Shown: positions 7,672 to 16,938 of the stretch, piece after piece
Position numbering within the stretch: position 1 is the first letter of the stretch
Layout of the letters: each line of letters begins with the position of its first letter
Assembly: GCA_047635695.1 (NCBI GenBank)
Contig: JBLILN010000002.1
Span: 57,120-121,119 of the forward strand
DNA: 64,000 nt
Origin: UBA2136 sp047635695
Lineage (GTDB): Bacteria; Pseudomonadota; Alphaproteobacteria; UBA2136
Reading direction: 5' to 3'
Notes under the pieces: generated by a model
Seen by the model: only the letters and a program-made list of their open reading frames with translations
Databases searched by the model: none
What the model was told of the DNA's origin: nothing
Position numbers and translations under genes: made by a program

Positions 7672-8780
7672 TTAACGTATTCGGCTCAAAAACAGGGGCG
7701 CAAGAAATTGCACATGTGAGTGAAAGTTTAAAAGCGCAGTGGCTTGGTATGGGGCCAAAAGTAACAGCATTTGAAAAGCAATATAAAGAACGCTTAGGCC
7801 TTGAAAGCTTTTTAATGGTAGATAGTGGTTCTAATGCGCTTTATATGGCCATTGTTCTGCTTGAATTACCGAAGGGTTCTGAAATTATCCTGCCATCATT
7901 TACATGGGTTTCATGCGCGCAGGCTGTTATTTTAGCTGGGCATACGCCTGTTTTTTGTGATGTCGATATAAACACAATGAATGTAACAGCAGCACATGTT
8001 AAGGCTCAAATAAGTAAAAAAACAGCCTCTATTATGGTGGTTCATTACGCAGGCTTGCCTGTTGAAATGGATGAAATTCAAGCCCTGGGATATCCTGTAA
8101 TTGAAGACGCCGCACATGCGGTTGATAGCCATTATAAAGGTACATACTGCGGTGGTATTGCAGACGTTGGTATTTATAGTTTTGACGCGGTTAAAAACAT
8201 TGCCGTGGGTGAGGGTGGCGGTATTACTGTGAAGGGTGAAGCGCGCGCTACACGTGCAAAACTTTTACGTTATAGCGGTATTGGTAAGTCGGGCTTTGAA
8301 GCGTCTACACAGGGTAAAAAACGTTGGTGGGAATATAATATCAGCGAAGCATTTATCAAAATGAACCCTTCTGATATTGCAGGTGGTATTGCGCTGGGGC
8401 AGTTAGATAACCTTGATAAAAACCAGGCCAGACGCAAATATATTTGGGATGTCTATCAAGAAGAATTGGCGAATGTGCCTCATTTTATAAACCCTGTCGA
8501 TGTCCGTGAAGGCGACAAGCATTCATACTTCACCTATTCTATACGTGTGACAAATGGTACACGTGACGCATTGGCTCATTTCTTATTTGATGCAGGCATT
8601 TACACAACTTTACGTTATCATCCATTGCATATGAATGAAATATACAAAGAAACAAATAAAACGCTTAAAAACTGTGAGCAATTGAATGAAGAGTCTCTTT
8701 CAATACCGCTACACCCTAATTTAAGTGATGAAGATGTTCAACTGGTTATTTCAAAAATTAAGGAATTTATGGGTAACTAA
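7668..8780 (+). CDS. DegT/DnrJ/EryC1 family PLP aminotransferase
   Basis: This family transfers an amino group from Glu to nucleotide-linked keto sugars. The 370-aa protein has family length and motifs: SGSNALYMAI near residue 54, PSFTWVSCAQAVILAGHTPVFCDVD, EDAAHAVDS, and FDAVKNIAVGEGGG with the PLP lysine at about K176. With RfbA and RfbB in the same island, the likely substrate is dTDP-4-keto-6-deoxyhexose or its 3-keto isomer. A 3,4-ketoisomerase of the FdtA type is not recognisable here, so C4 amination is the simpler reading. It is translationally coupled to the upstream acyltransferase. Confidence 0.9.
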   Translation: MINVFGSKTGAQEIAHVSESLKAQWLGMGPKVTAFEKQYKERLGLESFLMVDSGSNALYMAIVLLELPKGSEIILPSFTWVSCAQAVILAGHTPVFCDVDINTMNVTAAHVKAQISKKTASIMVVHYAGLPVEMDEIQALGYPVIEDAAHAVDSHYKGTYCGGIADVGIYSFDAVKNIAVGEGGGITVKGEARATRAKLLRYSGIGKSGFEASTQGKKRWWEYNISEAFIKMNPSDIAGGIALGQLDNLDKNQARRKYIWDVYQEELANVPHFINPVDVREGDKHSYFTYSIRVTNGTRDALAHFLFDAGIYTTLRYHPLHMNEIYKETNKTLKNCEQLNEESLSIPLHPNLSDEDVQLVISKIKEFMGN

Positions 8781-8783
8781 AAC

Positions 8784-10535
8784 ATGTGCGGCATATTTGG
8801 AGTGACAGATTTAAGTAAAGACACGCTAGAAATAGCGCACAACTCTTTGCATACGCTGACACACCGTGGCCCCGATGGTTGGGATTTTTCTTATAAAAAT
8901 AACGTTTATTTAGGACACAGGCGCCTGTCCATTCTCGATTTATCTGAAAACGGTAAACAACCAATGAAAAAAGACGGTATTTACCTTACCGTAAACGGTG
9001 AGATTTATAATTTCAAGGAACTGAACACAGACCTTATTCAAAATCATCATGTTAAATTTAAAAGCACAAGTGATAGCGAAACTTTACTACACGGGTACAT
9101 TCACTGGGGGCTAGAAGAACTTTTAAGGCGCATTGACGGCATGTTTGCCTTTTCAATTTATGATTCGCATAAAGGAGAAGTGCATATTGCACGTGACCAC
9201 GCCGGCATTAAACCTCTGTATTATGGCATGTTGAATGGTGGTTTTTCTTGGGGCTCTGAGCTGAAGGCACTACGCCATTATTATGGTGAAAAATCACTAG
9301 AAGTAGACTATACCGCCCTTTATGACTTTATGTCATACCTCTATATTCCTTGCCCTAAAAGTCTTTATAAAAATATATTCAAGCTTGAAGCTGCCCACTT
9401 TGCAACTTATAACATTGCGGCAAAATCACTTTCAAAAAAACGTTATTGGCAATTACCTGTTAACCGTCATATTGACGACGTTAATACCGCAAAAGAAAAA
9501 GTGAAGTCAACTATTGAAACGGCAGTACATAGCCACCTTGTGGCCGACGTACCAGTTGGCACATTTTTAAGCGGTGGGGTTGATTCAAGTATTGTTTCTT
9601 ACGAAGTTTCTCAACTTGTCGACAAACTGACAACTTGTTCTATAGGGTTTGATGATGCACGTGTGAATGAATCACATTTTGCGCAAATGGTGGCAGATAA
9701 AATTGGTTCAAACCACATCACAGAAAACATGGACCATGGCATTGTGAATGACCATTTTTCTCTTTTAAAAAATATGTACGATGAACCGTTTGGCGATACT
9801 TCGGCTTTTCCGACTTACGCTGTTTCAAAACTTGCAAAAGAAAATATGACTGTGGTTCTTACAGGGGACGGCGCTGACGAACTTTTTGGTGGTTACGGTA
9901 CATACAAATGTTGGTATCAGGCTTTAACACCTTTGCTCGGTTTTTTATGCCCTTTAAGGCCGCTTATAACGTATATTAAAAATGCCGATATAGGCATGCT
10001 TAGCCGCTTGGCACGCAAGGCTGAAATATTCGCAATTGTTAACCCTCTCGAACGTAAAATACGTTTGTCTGGTGGGTTCCTTAAAACGGATAAATTTAAA
10101 AAAGAATTTCGTAAAAAATATAATATTCCTGAAAATTATAACGACACATGGCATAGTCAAAAATATTACCGCAAAGACCTGCCTTTAAAATCACGTTATA
10201 TGTATTTAGACTTCCACACAACCATGACGGACGGTATTTTATGTAAGGTTGACAGAGCAAGTATGGCGCATTCTATTGAAACACGCGTGCCGTTTTTAAG
10301 TAAAAATGTGATTGAATCCGCTTGGCAAATAAATGAAGATATTTTGTTTTTAGATGGTGAGCTTAAGGGTTTGCTAAAATCTATCTATGTAGATGTTTTA
10401 CCAAAGGCATGTTTATACCGCCGCAAGCAAGGTTTTTCACTCGGCCAAACAAAGCAAGGTGACAAGCTTCACCTAGGTGGCAAGCCACTACCACTACGTA
10501 TTTTAAATGAGCTATATGATGAGGAGTTATCATGA
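8784..10535 (+). CDS. asnB: asparagine synthase (glutamine-hydrolysing) family protein
   Basis: The N-terminal glutaminase domain starts MCGIFGV, with Cys2 as the catalytic nucleophile, and has HRGPDG and GHRRLSI. The C-terminal ATP-dependent synthase domain carries the PP-loop SGGVDSS at about residue 263 and TGDGADELFGGY. AsnB paralogues in O-antigen and capsule clusters often amidate sugar acids or amino-acid substituents rather than make asparagine, and the location here fits that. At 583 aa it is slightly short: after RRKQGFSLG the usual longer C-terminal region is replaced by a short unrelated-looking tail. It starts 3 bp after the aminotransferase and overlaps the next gene by 4 bp. 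Confidence 0.9.
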   Translation: MCGIFGVTDLSKDTLEIAHNSLHTLTHRGPDGWDFSYKNNVYLGHRRLSILDLSENGKQPMKKDGIYLTVNGEIYNFKELNTDLIQNHHVKFKSTSDSETLLHGYIHWGLEELLRRIDGMFAFSIYDSHKGEVHIARDHAGIKPLYYGMLNGGFSWGSELKALRHYYGEKSLEVDYTALYDFMSYLYIPCPKSLYKNIFKLEAAHFATYNIAAKSLSKKRYWQLPVNRHIDDVNTAKEKVKSTIETAVHSHLVADVPVGTFLSGGVDSSIVSYEVSQLVDKLTTCSIGFDDARVNESHFAQMVADKIGSNHITENMDHGIVNDHFSLLKNMYDEPFGDTSAFPTYAVSKLAKENMTVVLTGDGADELFGGYGTYKCWYQALTPLLGFLCPLRPLITYIKNADIGMLSRLARKAEIFAIVNPLERKIRLSGGFLKTDKFKKEFRKKYNIPENYNDTWHSQKYYRKDLPLKSRYMYLDFHTTMTDGILCKVDRASMAHSIETRVPFLSKNVIESAWQINEDILFLDGELKGLLKSIYVDVLPKACLYRRKQGFSLGQTKQGDKLHLGGKPLPLRILNELYDEELS

Positions 10536-11605
10536 AAGTTATGATTGCCTCAGATGGTCACGGTGGTCAGTCACATGGCTTTGCCTATGGCGATAGCTTT
10601 AAAAAACTTGGCCACAAAGTTGCACACTTTACGTGGAAAGATTATTTTAAAAACTATCAATATGCCAGTGCTTATAAAACAGACGGCAATAAATTAAAAT
10701 CTATTTATTACCGTCTACAAAATAAAACAACCTTTGGCCCCGCCTTGTTAAAATTGAATAACGATTTGGTGAATAAGTGTATCGCAGAAAAACCTGACTT
10801 GCTTTTTATTTATCGTGGTACGCATATTTATGCATGCACCATAAAGCGCATTAAAAAATTAGGCGTTAAAGTTTTTGGCTATAATAATGACGACCCTTTT
10901 TCGACTGTTTACCGCCCTTATTTTTGGCGCCATTTCATAAAAAGTGTGCCTGATTATGACCACATTTTTTATTATAGGTATAAAAATGAAGCAGACTATA
11001 AAGCTCTTGGTTATTATAAAACCTCTATGTTGAGGTCTTCCTATATCAAAGAAAATAATTTTAAAATAGAAGACACAAAAAACAGCCCTTTTAGCTGCGA
11101 TGTTATTTTTGTAGGTCATTATGAAAATGATGACCGTGACCTTGCTATCATGAAACTTATGGACGCAAATATTGATTTTAAACTTTATGGTACAGGTTGG
11201 CAGGCTTCAGTACATTATGACTATATTCAAAGTAAATTAGGTGACATAAAACCACTGTATGACGCTGATTATAATATGGCACTTAACAGCGCTAAAATTG
11301 CTTTGGTTTTTCTTTCAAAAATTAACAACGACACTTACACAAGGCGCTGTTTTGAAATTCCTGCTACAGGTACAACGATGTTGTCTGAATATACAAAAGA
11401 CCTCGCAGATGATTTATTTATAGAAAATAAAGAAGCTGTTTATTTTAAAAACCATGCAGATCTTTTAAAGCAAGTTTACACTTATTTACAAGACGATGCA
11501 TTGCGTCAAAAAATTGCCGAAGGTGGGTATAAAAAAGTGCATAGCGCTGGTCATGAGGTGACAGATAGAGTTGCTCAAATCATAAAGGAATTTGAAAGCG
11601 TATGA
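10532..11605 (+). CDS. CgeB-like glycosyltransferase family protein
   Basis: The 357-aa product resembles the CgeB/Glyco_trans_1_2 group. It has a central DVIFVGHYENDDRDLAIMKL segment, FKLYGTGW, and the C-terminal pattern TYTRRCFEIPATGTTMLSEYTKDL..LF..NKEAVYFKNHADLLKQVYTYL, typical of the donor-binding lobe. It would act at the inner membrane in assembling the island's glycan. It is coupled to asnB and to the flippase by 4-bp ATGA overlaps. Family level is well supported; substrate is unknown. Confidence 0.8.
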   Translation: MKVMIASDGHGGQSHGFAYGDSFKKLGHKVAHFTWKDYFKNYQYASAYKTDGNKLKSIYYRLQNKTTFGPALLKLNNDLVNKCIAEKPDLLFIYRGTHIYACTIKRIKKLGVKVFGYNNDDPFSTVYRPYFWRHFIKSVPDYDHIFYYRYKNEADYKALGYYKTSMLRSSYIKENNFKIEDTKNSPFSCDVIFVGHYENDDRDLAIMKLMDANIDFKLYGTGWQASVHYDYIQSKLGDIKPLYDADYNMALNSAKIALVFLSKINNDTYTRRCFEIPATGTTMLSEYTKDLADDLFIENKEAVYFKNHADLLKQVYTYLQDDALRQKIAEGGYKKVHSAGHEVTDRVAQIIKEFESV

Positions 11606-12903
11606 AGCAACGTATTGTAGATTTTACAAAACAACACATGAACAAATTGTTCTTAATGAAAATTTCAGCCACACAAGTTATTGTGAGCTTTTTAACAAAT
11701 ATATTGATACTGCGTAGTATTGGGTTGGGCGGTGACCTTGACGTTTTTTATATTGGCATGAGTGTTTTTGCATTTTTATACACAAGTATTAATTGGTCTA
11801 TTTCTTCTATTTTGGCACCTTATTTAATTGACCAAAGAGGTAACGGTAAAGAAGGCGCTTTGTTTGTGACCGTGGCCATCATGGTATTACCTATTGCAGC
11901 TATTGTTTACCTAACCATGCCTTTTTGGGTCGATTATTTATATGTAAATTACCTTGATACGGTAGATCGTTCTAAAATAATAGCAGTACAAGGTATGCTT
12001 ATCGCCGCTTATATTGTAGATGGTTTTATATTGGTTTACACAGGCATGTTGCAAGAAAAAAATAAGTACATTACCTTTAACGCCTCCATGCTGGCAGCCA
12101 GTATTATCGGTTTTATTTTTGTTTATTTAACATTGGACGATTTAGGGGTTTACGCTGCGGCTTTAAATCAGCTTTTAATGAAAACTGTTATTTTATTAAT
12201 AATGTGTTTTATGTTTTTACCGCATATTTTAAAAACAATATCTTTCGACAAAGAACAATTTAGGCTCATATTCTCGCGCACTAAATATCTACTTTTAGGG
12301 TCTTTGTACTTTAGAACAGATGAAGTTGTTGAGCGTTATATTGCTTCATACTTAGCGGGCGGTTTTGTTTCGCTTGTGGGCTTTATTCAACGTGTTTACG
12401 GGGCAATTATCACCGTACTTAATTCAGCAATTGGAGTGCCTGCCATTACAGTTTTTGGTGATTTAATTTCTATGCAAAAGTTTGAATCTGCACGCCAGAA
12501 CTTAATGAAATATATGGCTGTTGTGTTTTTGGGCAATGCCTTTATATTTATAATATTGGCACTTGTTGGGCCCAAATTATTTTTATTTATTATGGGTGAT
12601 ACCTTAACGGCTGAGCTTGAAGAGTTGCTTTATATATCTATTTTATGTTTGTATATGATGGTGCTCGGAAAAACGATAGCACAAGTACTACAGTCGCTCT
12701 TAATGGCTATGAAAAAGGTTGGTGTTTCAATTTTTTATGATAGTTTAACGTACACTATTAATGTGGCTTTAAAAATATCTCTTACTGTCATGTATGGTGT
12801 GCATGGTTTTCTTGTTGCTATTGTATTGAGCGTTGTTGTGATGGATGGAACAAAAGTCTATGTCGCATTAAACGAACTGAAAAAAATGTCTAAGAATCAA
12901 TAA
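11602..12903 (+). CDS. polysaccharide flippase (MOP superfamily, Wzx/MurJ-like)
   Basis: This 433-aa protein is almost entirely membrane, with roughly 12 hydrophobic helices. It shows the MurJ/Wzx-like start LRSIGLGGDLDVFYIGMSVFAFLY and late SIFYDSLTYTINVALK. It would move lipid-linked oligosaccharide across the inner membrane. As the last gene of the + operon and the only flippase in the island, Wzx is the likely role; the N-terminal half is closer to MurJ-type proteins. It ends 6 bp before the convergent methyltransferase gene with no hairpin between. Confidence 0.82.
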   Translation: MKQRIVDFTKQHMNKLFLMKISATQVIVSFLTNILILRSIGLGGDLDVFYIGMSVFAFLYTSINWSISSILAPYLIDQRGNGKEGALFVTVAIMVLPIAAIVYLTMPFWVDYLYVNYLDTVDRSKIIAVQGMLIAAYIVDGFILVYTGMLQEKNKYITFNASMLAASIIGFIFVYLTLDDLGVYAAALNQLLMKTVILLIMCFMFLPHILKTISFDKEQFRLIFSRTKYLLLGSLYFRTDEVVERYIASYLAGGFVSLVGFIQRVYGAIITVLNSAIGVPAITVFGDLISMQKFESARQNLMKYMAVVFLGNAFIFIILALVGPKLFLFIMGDTLTAELEELLYISILCLYMMVLGKTIAQVLQSLLMAMKKVGVSIFYDSLTYTINVALKISLTVMYGVHGFLVAIVLSVVVMDGTKVYVALNELKKMSKNQ

Positions 12904-12909
12904 GTATAT

Positions 12910-13668
12910 TTATTTATGCATCTTATAAATAGTTGTTGCACTGCCCAATATTTTTGATAATTTTACATGTGTTTTCAAACAAAGACCTAAAGAGTAGTTG
13001 GAATAGAATATCCCCGTATCTTTCGTTTCTATATTTTTCCAGTGTGAATTTTTAAAATGTTTTGCCCAATATTTATTACTAAAATAGTAAATTTCAGTGA
13101 TACGGTTGCCAGTTTCTCCGTGACGTCGTGCTATCAATGTATCCATAACAAGGCTTTTAGTTGTGTGTTTGAAAAGTTGCGGGCTTTCTGACCCAGGTAC
13201 TTTTACCGAAGGTTTAAGCTTTGCACATACACGTCTCAAAATAAACAAAAACACACTGTGCGGTAGGGCAATATAATGCATGAGAAGCGTATAAATCCTC
13301 CAAATGCTGTTTGGTAAAACGTGTATTAATACACCGTCATCTTTTAACACACGATTAAATTCTATTTCTAATTCGCTTAAATGAGGGATGTGCTCTAGCA
13401 CATTAGAAGAAAATATAACATCGAATGAATTATCTTCGAATGGTAAGGTGTGACCATCATAGTATTGCACACCATCAACGTTTTGCGTAGCGCAAGACCC
13501 GTCTTTAATATCCACACCGATGGCGGACTGACATATAGATTTAAATTTTTCAAGGTATATGCCTTTGCCTGAGCCTATTTCTAACAGGTCCTTATTTTTT
13601 ATATATTCCCCGTAAGTTTCGAGAACTTTATTAAGTTCATGTTCTCTAATTTTTTCAACTGTTATCAT
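12910..13668 (-). CDS. class I SAM-dependent methyltransferase
   Basis: This is a Rossmann methyltransferase (252 aa). SAM motif I is LLEIGSGKGIYLEKF near residue 30, followed by the acidic IGVDIKD, then IFSSNVLEHIPHLSELEIEFNRVLKDDG, typical of methyltransf_11/UbiE-like enzymes. In this island it probably modifies a glycan residue. Its ATG overlaps the TGA of an acyltransferase fragment (ATGA), so it was once translationally coupled to that gene; today rfbA is the nearest intact gene upstream. Confidence 0.85.
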   Translation of the reverse strand: MITVEKIREHELNKVLETYGEYIKNKDLLEIGSGKGIYLEKFKSICQSAIGVDIKDGSCATQNVDGVQYYDGHTLPFEDNSFDVIFSSNVLEHIPHLSELEIEFNRVLKDDGVLIHVLPNSIWRIYTLLMHYIALPHSVFLFILRRVCAKLKPSVKVPGSESPQLFKHTTKSLVMDTLIARRHGETGNRITEIYYFSNKYWAKHFKNSHWKNIETKDTGIFYSNYSLGLCLKTHVKLSKILGSATTIYKMHK

Positions 13669-13775
13669 GCAGAGGCTTTCTGTTTTAAATTTTTTTCTTT
13701 TAATAATTCAGTGAGGGGTAATTCAATAAATCTGTATGAAATATAGCCCGCAAATACACAAATGTAATTGCAGCA
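13665..13775 (-). pseudogene. 3' remnant of an acyltransferase-3 (OafA-like) gene
   Basis: On the - strand, between the rfbA stop (13784) and the methyltransferase ATG, 36 codons read CCNYICVFAGYISYRFIELP and continue to a Lys-rich end and TGA at 13665-13667. The pattern 'hydrophobic helix-SYRFIELPL' is the C-terminal signature of acyltransferase family 3. An in-frame TAA lies just upstream and there is no start codon, so only the tail survives. The TGA overlaps the next gene's ATG, showing former translational coupling. The likely origin is a deletion that fused the rfbA region to this tail. Confidence 0.6.
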
Positions 13776-13783
13776 TTTTTACG

Positions 13784-14671
13784 TTAGCCCGCATGTTGAA
13801 CTTTAAGTATATGGGCAATGCTTTTAAGGTATTTGCCGTAATCACTTGTTGAAAGTTCTTCTGCTAAGGTTAAAAAGGTATCTTCGCTTATCCAACCGTA
13901 ACGGTAGGCCACTTCTTCAGGGCAGCCAATACGCAAGCCTTGGCGGCGGTCAACCATAGCGATGTAGTTTGAAGCGTCAAGCATAGAGTCGGCGCTACCG
14001 CCATCAAACCAAGCGAAGCCTCGACGTAATTCAATGAAGTTAAGCTTTTTGTCATTTAAGTAGATACGATTGATGTCTGTAATTTCAATTTCACCACGTT
14101 CAGAAGGTTTAAGTTTTTTCGCAATGTCTATCACTTCAGGGCCATAAAAATAAAGACCAGGGATAGCATAATTTGAAATGTACTCTGTTGGTTTTTCAAC
14201 CAGATCAACAATATATGAATTTGTTGAATCAAGCTTGGCAACACCAAAAGCGGAGGGGTCTTTGACGTAAAAACCAAAAACGGTGGCGCCGTCATTTTGA
14301 GAAGCTTTTTTTAAGTGTTCCCCAAAGCCGTGACCAAAGAAAATATTATCGCCTAATATCAGGGCAACTTTATGTCCATCGATAAATTCTTCACCAATAA
14401 TAAATGCTTCGGCAATGCCATTGGCTTTTTCTTGGGTTTTGTATGATATTTTTATACCCCATTGGCTACCGTCAGCAAACATTTCTTTAAAGTCAAAAAG
14501 GTCACCAGGGTTACAAATAATAAGTATGTCTTTAATACCGGCCAGCATTAGTGTCGTTAGCGGGTAATAGATCATCGGTTTGTCATAAACGGGTAAAAAG
14601 TGTTTGTTTGTCGCTTTTGTCATAGGGCGCATTCTCGTTCCAGAACCGCCAGCTAATATAATACCCTTCAT
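13784..14671 (-). CDS. rfbA: glucose-1-phosphate thymidylyltransferase
   Basis: RfbA makes dTDP-glucose from dTTP and glucose-1-phosphate. The 295-aa protein has the nucleotidyltransferase signature KGIILAGGSGTRMRP (residues 2-16), then LPVYDKPMIYYPL, LILGDNIFFGHG, VVEKP-like LVEKPTEY, and FAWFDGGSADSMLDA. It lies on the opposite strand from rfbB and the RmlC-like gene but clearly serves the same pathway. It is divergent from hflK across 188 bp. No rfbD (dTDP-4-dehydrorhamnose reductase) is present in the window. Confidence 0.96.
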   Translation of the reverse strand: MKGIILAGGSGTRMRPMTKATNKHFLPVYDKPMIYYPLTTLMLAGIKDILIICNPGDLFDFKEMFADGSQWGIKISYKTQEKANGIAEAFIIGEEFIDGHKVALILGDNIFFGHGFGEHLKKASQNDGATVFGFYVKDPSAFGVAKLDSTNSYIVDLVEKPTEYISNYAIPGLYFYGPEVIDIAKKLKPSERGEIEITDINRIYLNDKKLNFIELRRGFAWFDGGSADSMLDASNYIAMVDRRQGLRIGCPEEVAYRYGWISEDTFLTLAEELSTSDYGKYLKSIAHILKVQHAG

Positions 14672-14859
14672 TTACAAAACCCTATATATTTTTATTGTTG
14701 CCGGTAAGATACCATAATTTATAATATTAGAAAATTATATAAAAATGAAAAAAAATATATTTATATGACCATCTCTACTTGACGCTTGTTAATGGTTCTT
14801 TTAAGGTATATGTTGATGTTAAATTATAAATAAAAATAACGAAAAGAGTTCTCTTAATA

Positions 14860-16041
14860 ATGATACCTCGTATTTTAAATATTTTCTCACCTTTTGTTTT
14901 AAGTAATAAAAGTGATGGCCCATGGGGCAAAAAACCTAGTTCACGTAAACCAGCCTCAGACTCTGGAGAACCTAACCTTGATGATATGTTACGACAAGCG
15001 CAAGACCGTATGCGTGACATGATGGGTGGCGGTAATGGTGGCAATACAGGTGGTCGCCCACCTTCAGGCTCACCAGCTTCAGCTGGAGGCATGTTTACAC
15101 TTGCTTTAATTGTGGCCGCTGGCCTTTGGGTTTATCAATGTTTCTACATTGTACAACCAGAAGAGCAGGGCGTTGTTACACGTTTTGGTAAGTATATTGA
15201 AACAACCAATGAAGGTTTACACTTCGCATTTTGGCCAATGGAAATTGTACAGAAGCCAAAAGTAACGCGTGAAAACATTCTTGAAGTTGGTTTTAGAAGT
15301 TCTATGCCTACCAGTCGTTTTGGTATGAACCGTAGTATGCTTCAACAAGTTTCTAGCGATAAAGTTATCGACATTTCACCGGAGTCATTAATGCTCACAG
15401 GTGATGAAAATATTGTTGACCTAGACTTTACAGTGCGTTGGGTTATTTCAAACCCGAAAGACTTCTTGTTTAAAGTAGAAGACCCTGAAGGTGCTTTGAA
15501 GCACATTGCTGAAAGTGCTATGCGTGAAATTATTGGTCGTTATCCTATTGATGACTCTATTACAAGTAACAAGCAACGCATTGAATCAGAAGCTTTAGCG
15601 CTTACACAGTCTGTGGCTGATTTTTATGGCCTAGGCATGTTGATTAACAACGTTGAATTACAGCAAGTACAGCCACCAAAAGAAGTATTAGACGCTTTCC
15701 GTGATGTACAAGCTGCTAAGGCTGACGCTGAAAAAGAACAAGATCAAGCAACTGGTTACGCTAATGATGTTGTGCCACGTGCACGTGGTCAAGCATCACA
15801 AGTAATGCAGGAAGCTGAAGCTTATAAGTCAGCTAAAATATCTGAAGCAACAGGTAACGCTGCGCGTTTCCTAAGCCAGTTAAATGAATATAAAAAAGCG
15901 AAGGCTATTACGAAGCAACGTCTATACCTCGAAACGATGGAAGATGTACTTCAAGGCTCTCGTAAAGTTATTATGAGCGACAAGGCTGGGTCGAGTGTTT
16001 TACCGTACCTGCCACTTAACGGAAAAGGAGGGGTGAAATAA
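14860..16041 (+). CDS. hflK: FtsH protease modulator HflK
   Basis: HflK forms a large periplasmic SPFH complex with HflC around FtsH and modulates membrane-protein degradation. The 393-aa product has a Gly/Pro/Ser-rich cytoplasmic N-terminus with GPWGKKPS and NLDDMLRQAQDRMRDMMGGG. One membrane helix follows (about residues 82-102, FTLALIVAAGLWVYQCFYIV), then the SPFH domain (QPEEQGVVTRFGKYIET) and a long Ala/Glu/Lys helix. The ATG is preceded by a weak AAGAG site. Its TAA shares a base with the ATG of hflC. Confidence 0.95.
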   Translation: MIPRILNIFSPFVLSNKSDGPWGKKPSSRKPASDSGEPNLDDMLRQAQDRMRDMMGGGNGGNTGGRPPSGSPASAGGMFTLALIVAAGLWVYQCFYIVQPEEQGVVTRFGKYIETTNEGLHFAFWPMEIVQKPKVTRENILEVGFRSSMPTSRFGMNRSMLQQVSSDKVIDISPESLMLTGDENIVDLDFTVRWVISNPKDFLFKVEDPEGALKHIAESAMREIIGRYPIDDSITSNKQRIESEALALTQSVADFYGLGMLINNVELQQVQPPKEVLDAFRDVQAAKADAEKEQDQATGYANDVVPRARGQASQVMQEAEAYKSAKISEATGNAARFLSQLNEYKKAKAITKQRLYLETMEDVLQGSRKVIMSDKAGSSVLPYLPLNGKGGVK

Positions 16042-16898
16042 TGACACCACGTAGTATGCTTTTATTGATCATAGTTGGTCTAAGTTCAATTGTTGGCGCC
16101 AACAGCTTGTTTACTGTGCATGAAACAGAACAAGCGATGGTTATTCAACTAGGTGAGGTGCGCAATATTATTAGCGAGCCTGGTCTTAACTATAAATTAC
16201 CATTTGTTCAAAACGTTATCTTTTTAGATAAACGTATTATGGAAACTGACTCGAAACCTGCCGAAATTCAGTCTTCACTTAAAGAACCAATGATGGTGGA
16301 TAGTTTTACACGCTGGCGCATTATCGACGCGCAGAAGTTTTATAAAGCCGTACGTACTGAAGAAGGTGCACGTAAACGTATTGACCTTATTGTCAACTCA
16401 AACTTACGTCAAAAACTGGCTTTACACACTTCTAAAGACATTGTTTCTGGTGACCGTAATAAGATCATGCAAGACATCCTTGTATCTTCTCACAAGCAAG
16501 CTTTGCCTTTGGGTATTGAAATTGTTGACGTACGTATTAAACGTGCGGACTGGCCGGCAAACATTTCTCAGGCTGTTTACCAACGCATGAACGCTGAACG
16601 TAACAAAGAAGCGAAGGAAATCCGTGCCCAAGGTGCCGAGAAAGCACAAGGTATCCGTGCAACATCTGAAAAAGAACGTACAATTATCCTCGCACATGCG
16701 CAACGTGATGCACAAAAATTGCGTGGTGAAGGTGATGGTGAGTCTATTCGTTTAACAGCGAACGCCTTTAGCCAAGACGCTGATTTTTACAGCTTCATTC
16801 GTTCACTCGAAGCCTATAAAAGAAGCTTCATCGGTAGTGATACTTTAATGGTTCTCGACCCTTCGGTTGATTTCTTTAAACACTTTAACCCGAAATAA
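16041..16898 (+). CDS. hflC: FtsH protease modulator HflC
   Basis: This is the 285-aa partner of HflK. An N-terminal membrane anchor (residues 5-23) is followed by an SPFH domain beginning VHETEQAMVIQLGEVRNII, then IRIKRADWP-like VRIKRADWPANIS. A charged coiled-coil segment follows (RNKEAKEIRAQGAEKAQGI), then a helix typical of prohibitin-like proteins. The TAATG junction with hflK implies translational coupling and equal expression. degP follows 40 bp later, the usual alphaproteobacterial order. FtsH itself is encoded 21 kb away at 38.4 kb. Confidence 0.95.
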   Translation: MTPRSMLLLIIVGLSSIVGANSLFTVHETEQAMVIQLGEVRNIISEPGLNYKLPFVQNVIFLDKRIMETDSKPAEIQSSLKEPMMVDSFTRWRIIDAQKFYKAVRTEEGARKRIDLIVNSNLRQKLALHTSKDIVSGDRNKIMQDILVSSHKQALPLGIEIVDVRIKRADWPANISQAVYQRMNAERNKEAKEIRAQGAEKAQGIRATSEKERTIILAHAQRDAQKLRGEGDGESIRLTANAFSQDADFYSFIRSLEAYKRSFIGSDTLMVLDPSVDFFKHFNPK

Positions 16899-16938
16899 AA
16901 AGTAAGTAGAATACAGTAATTAAAAAAGGAGTTTATTT

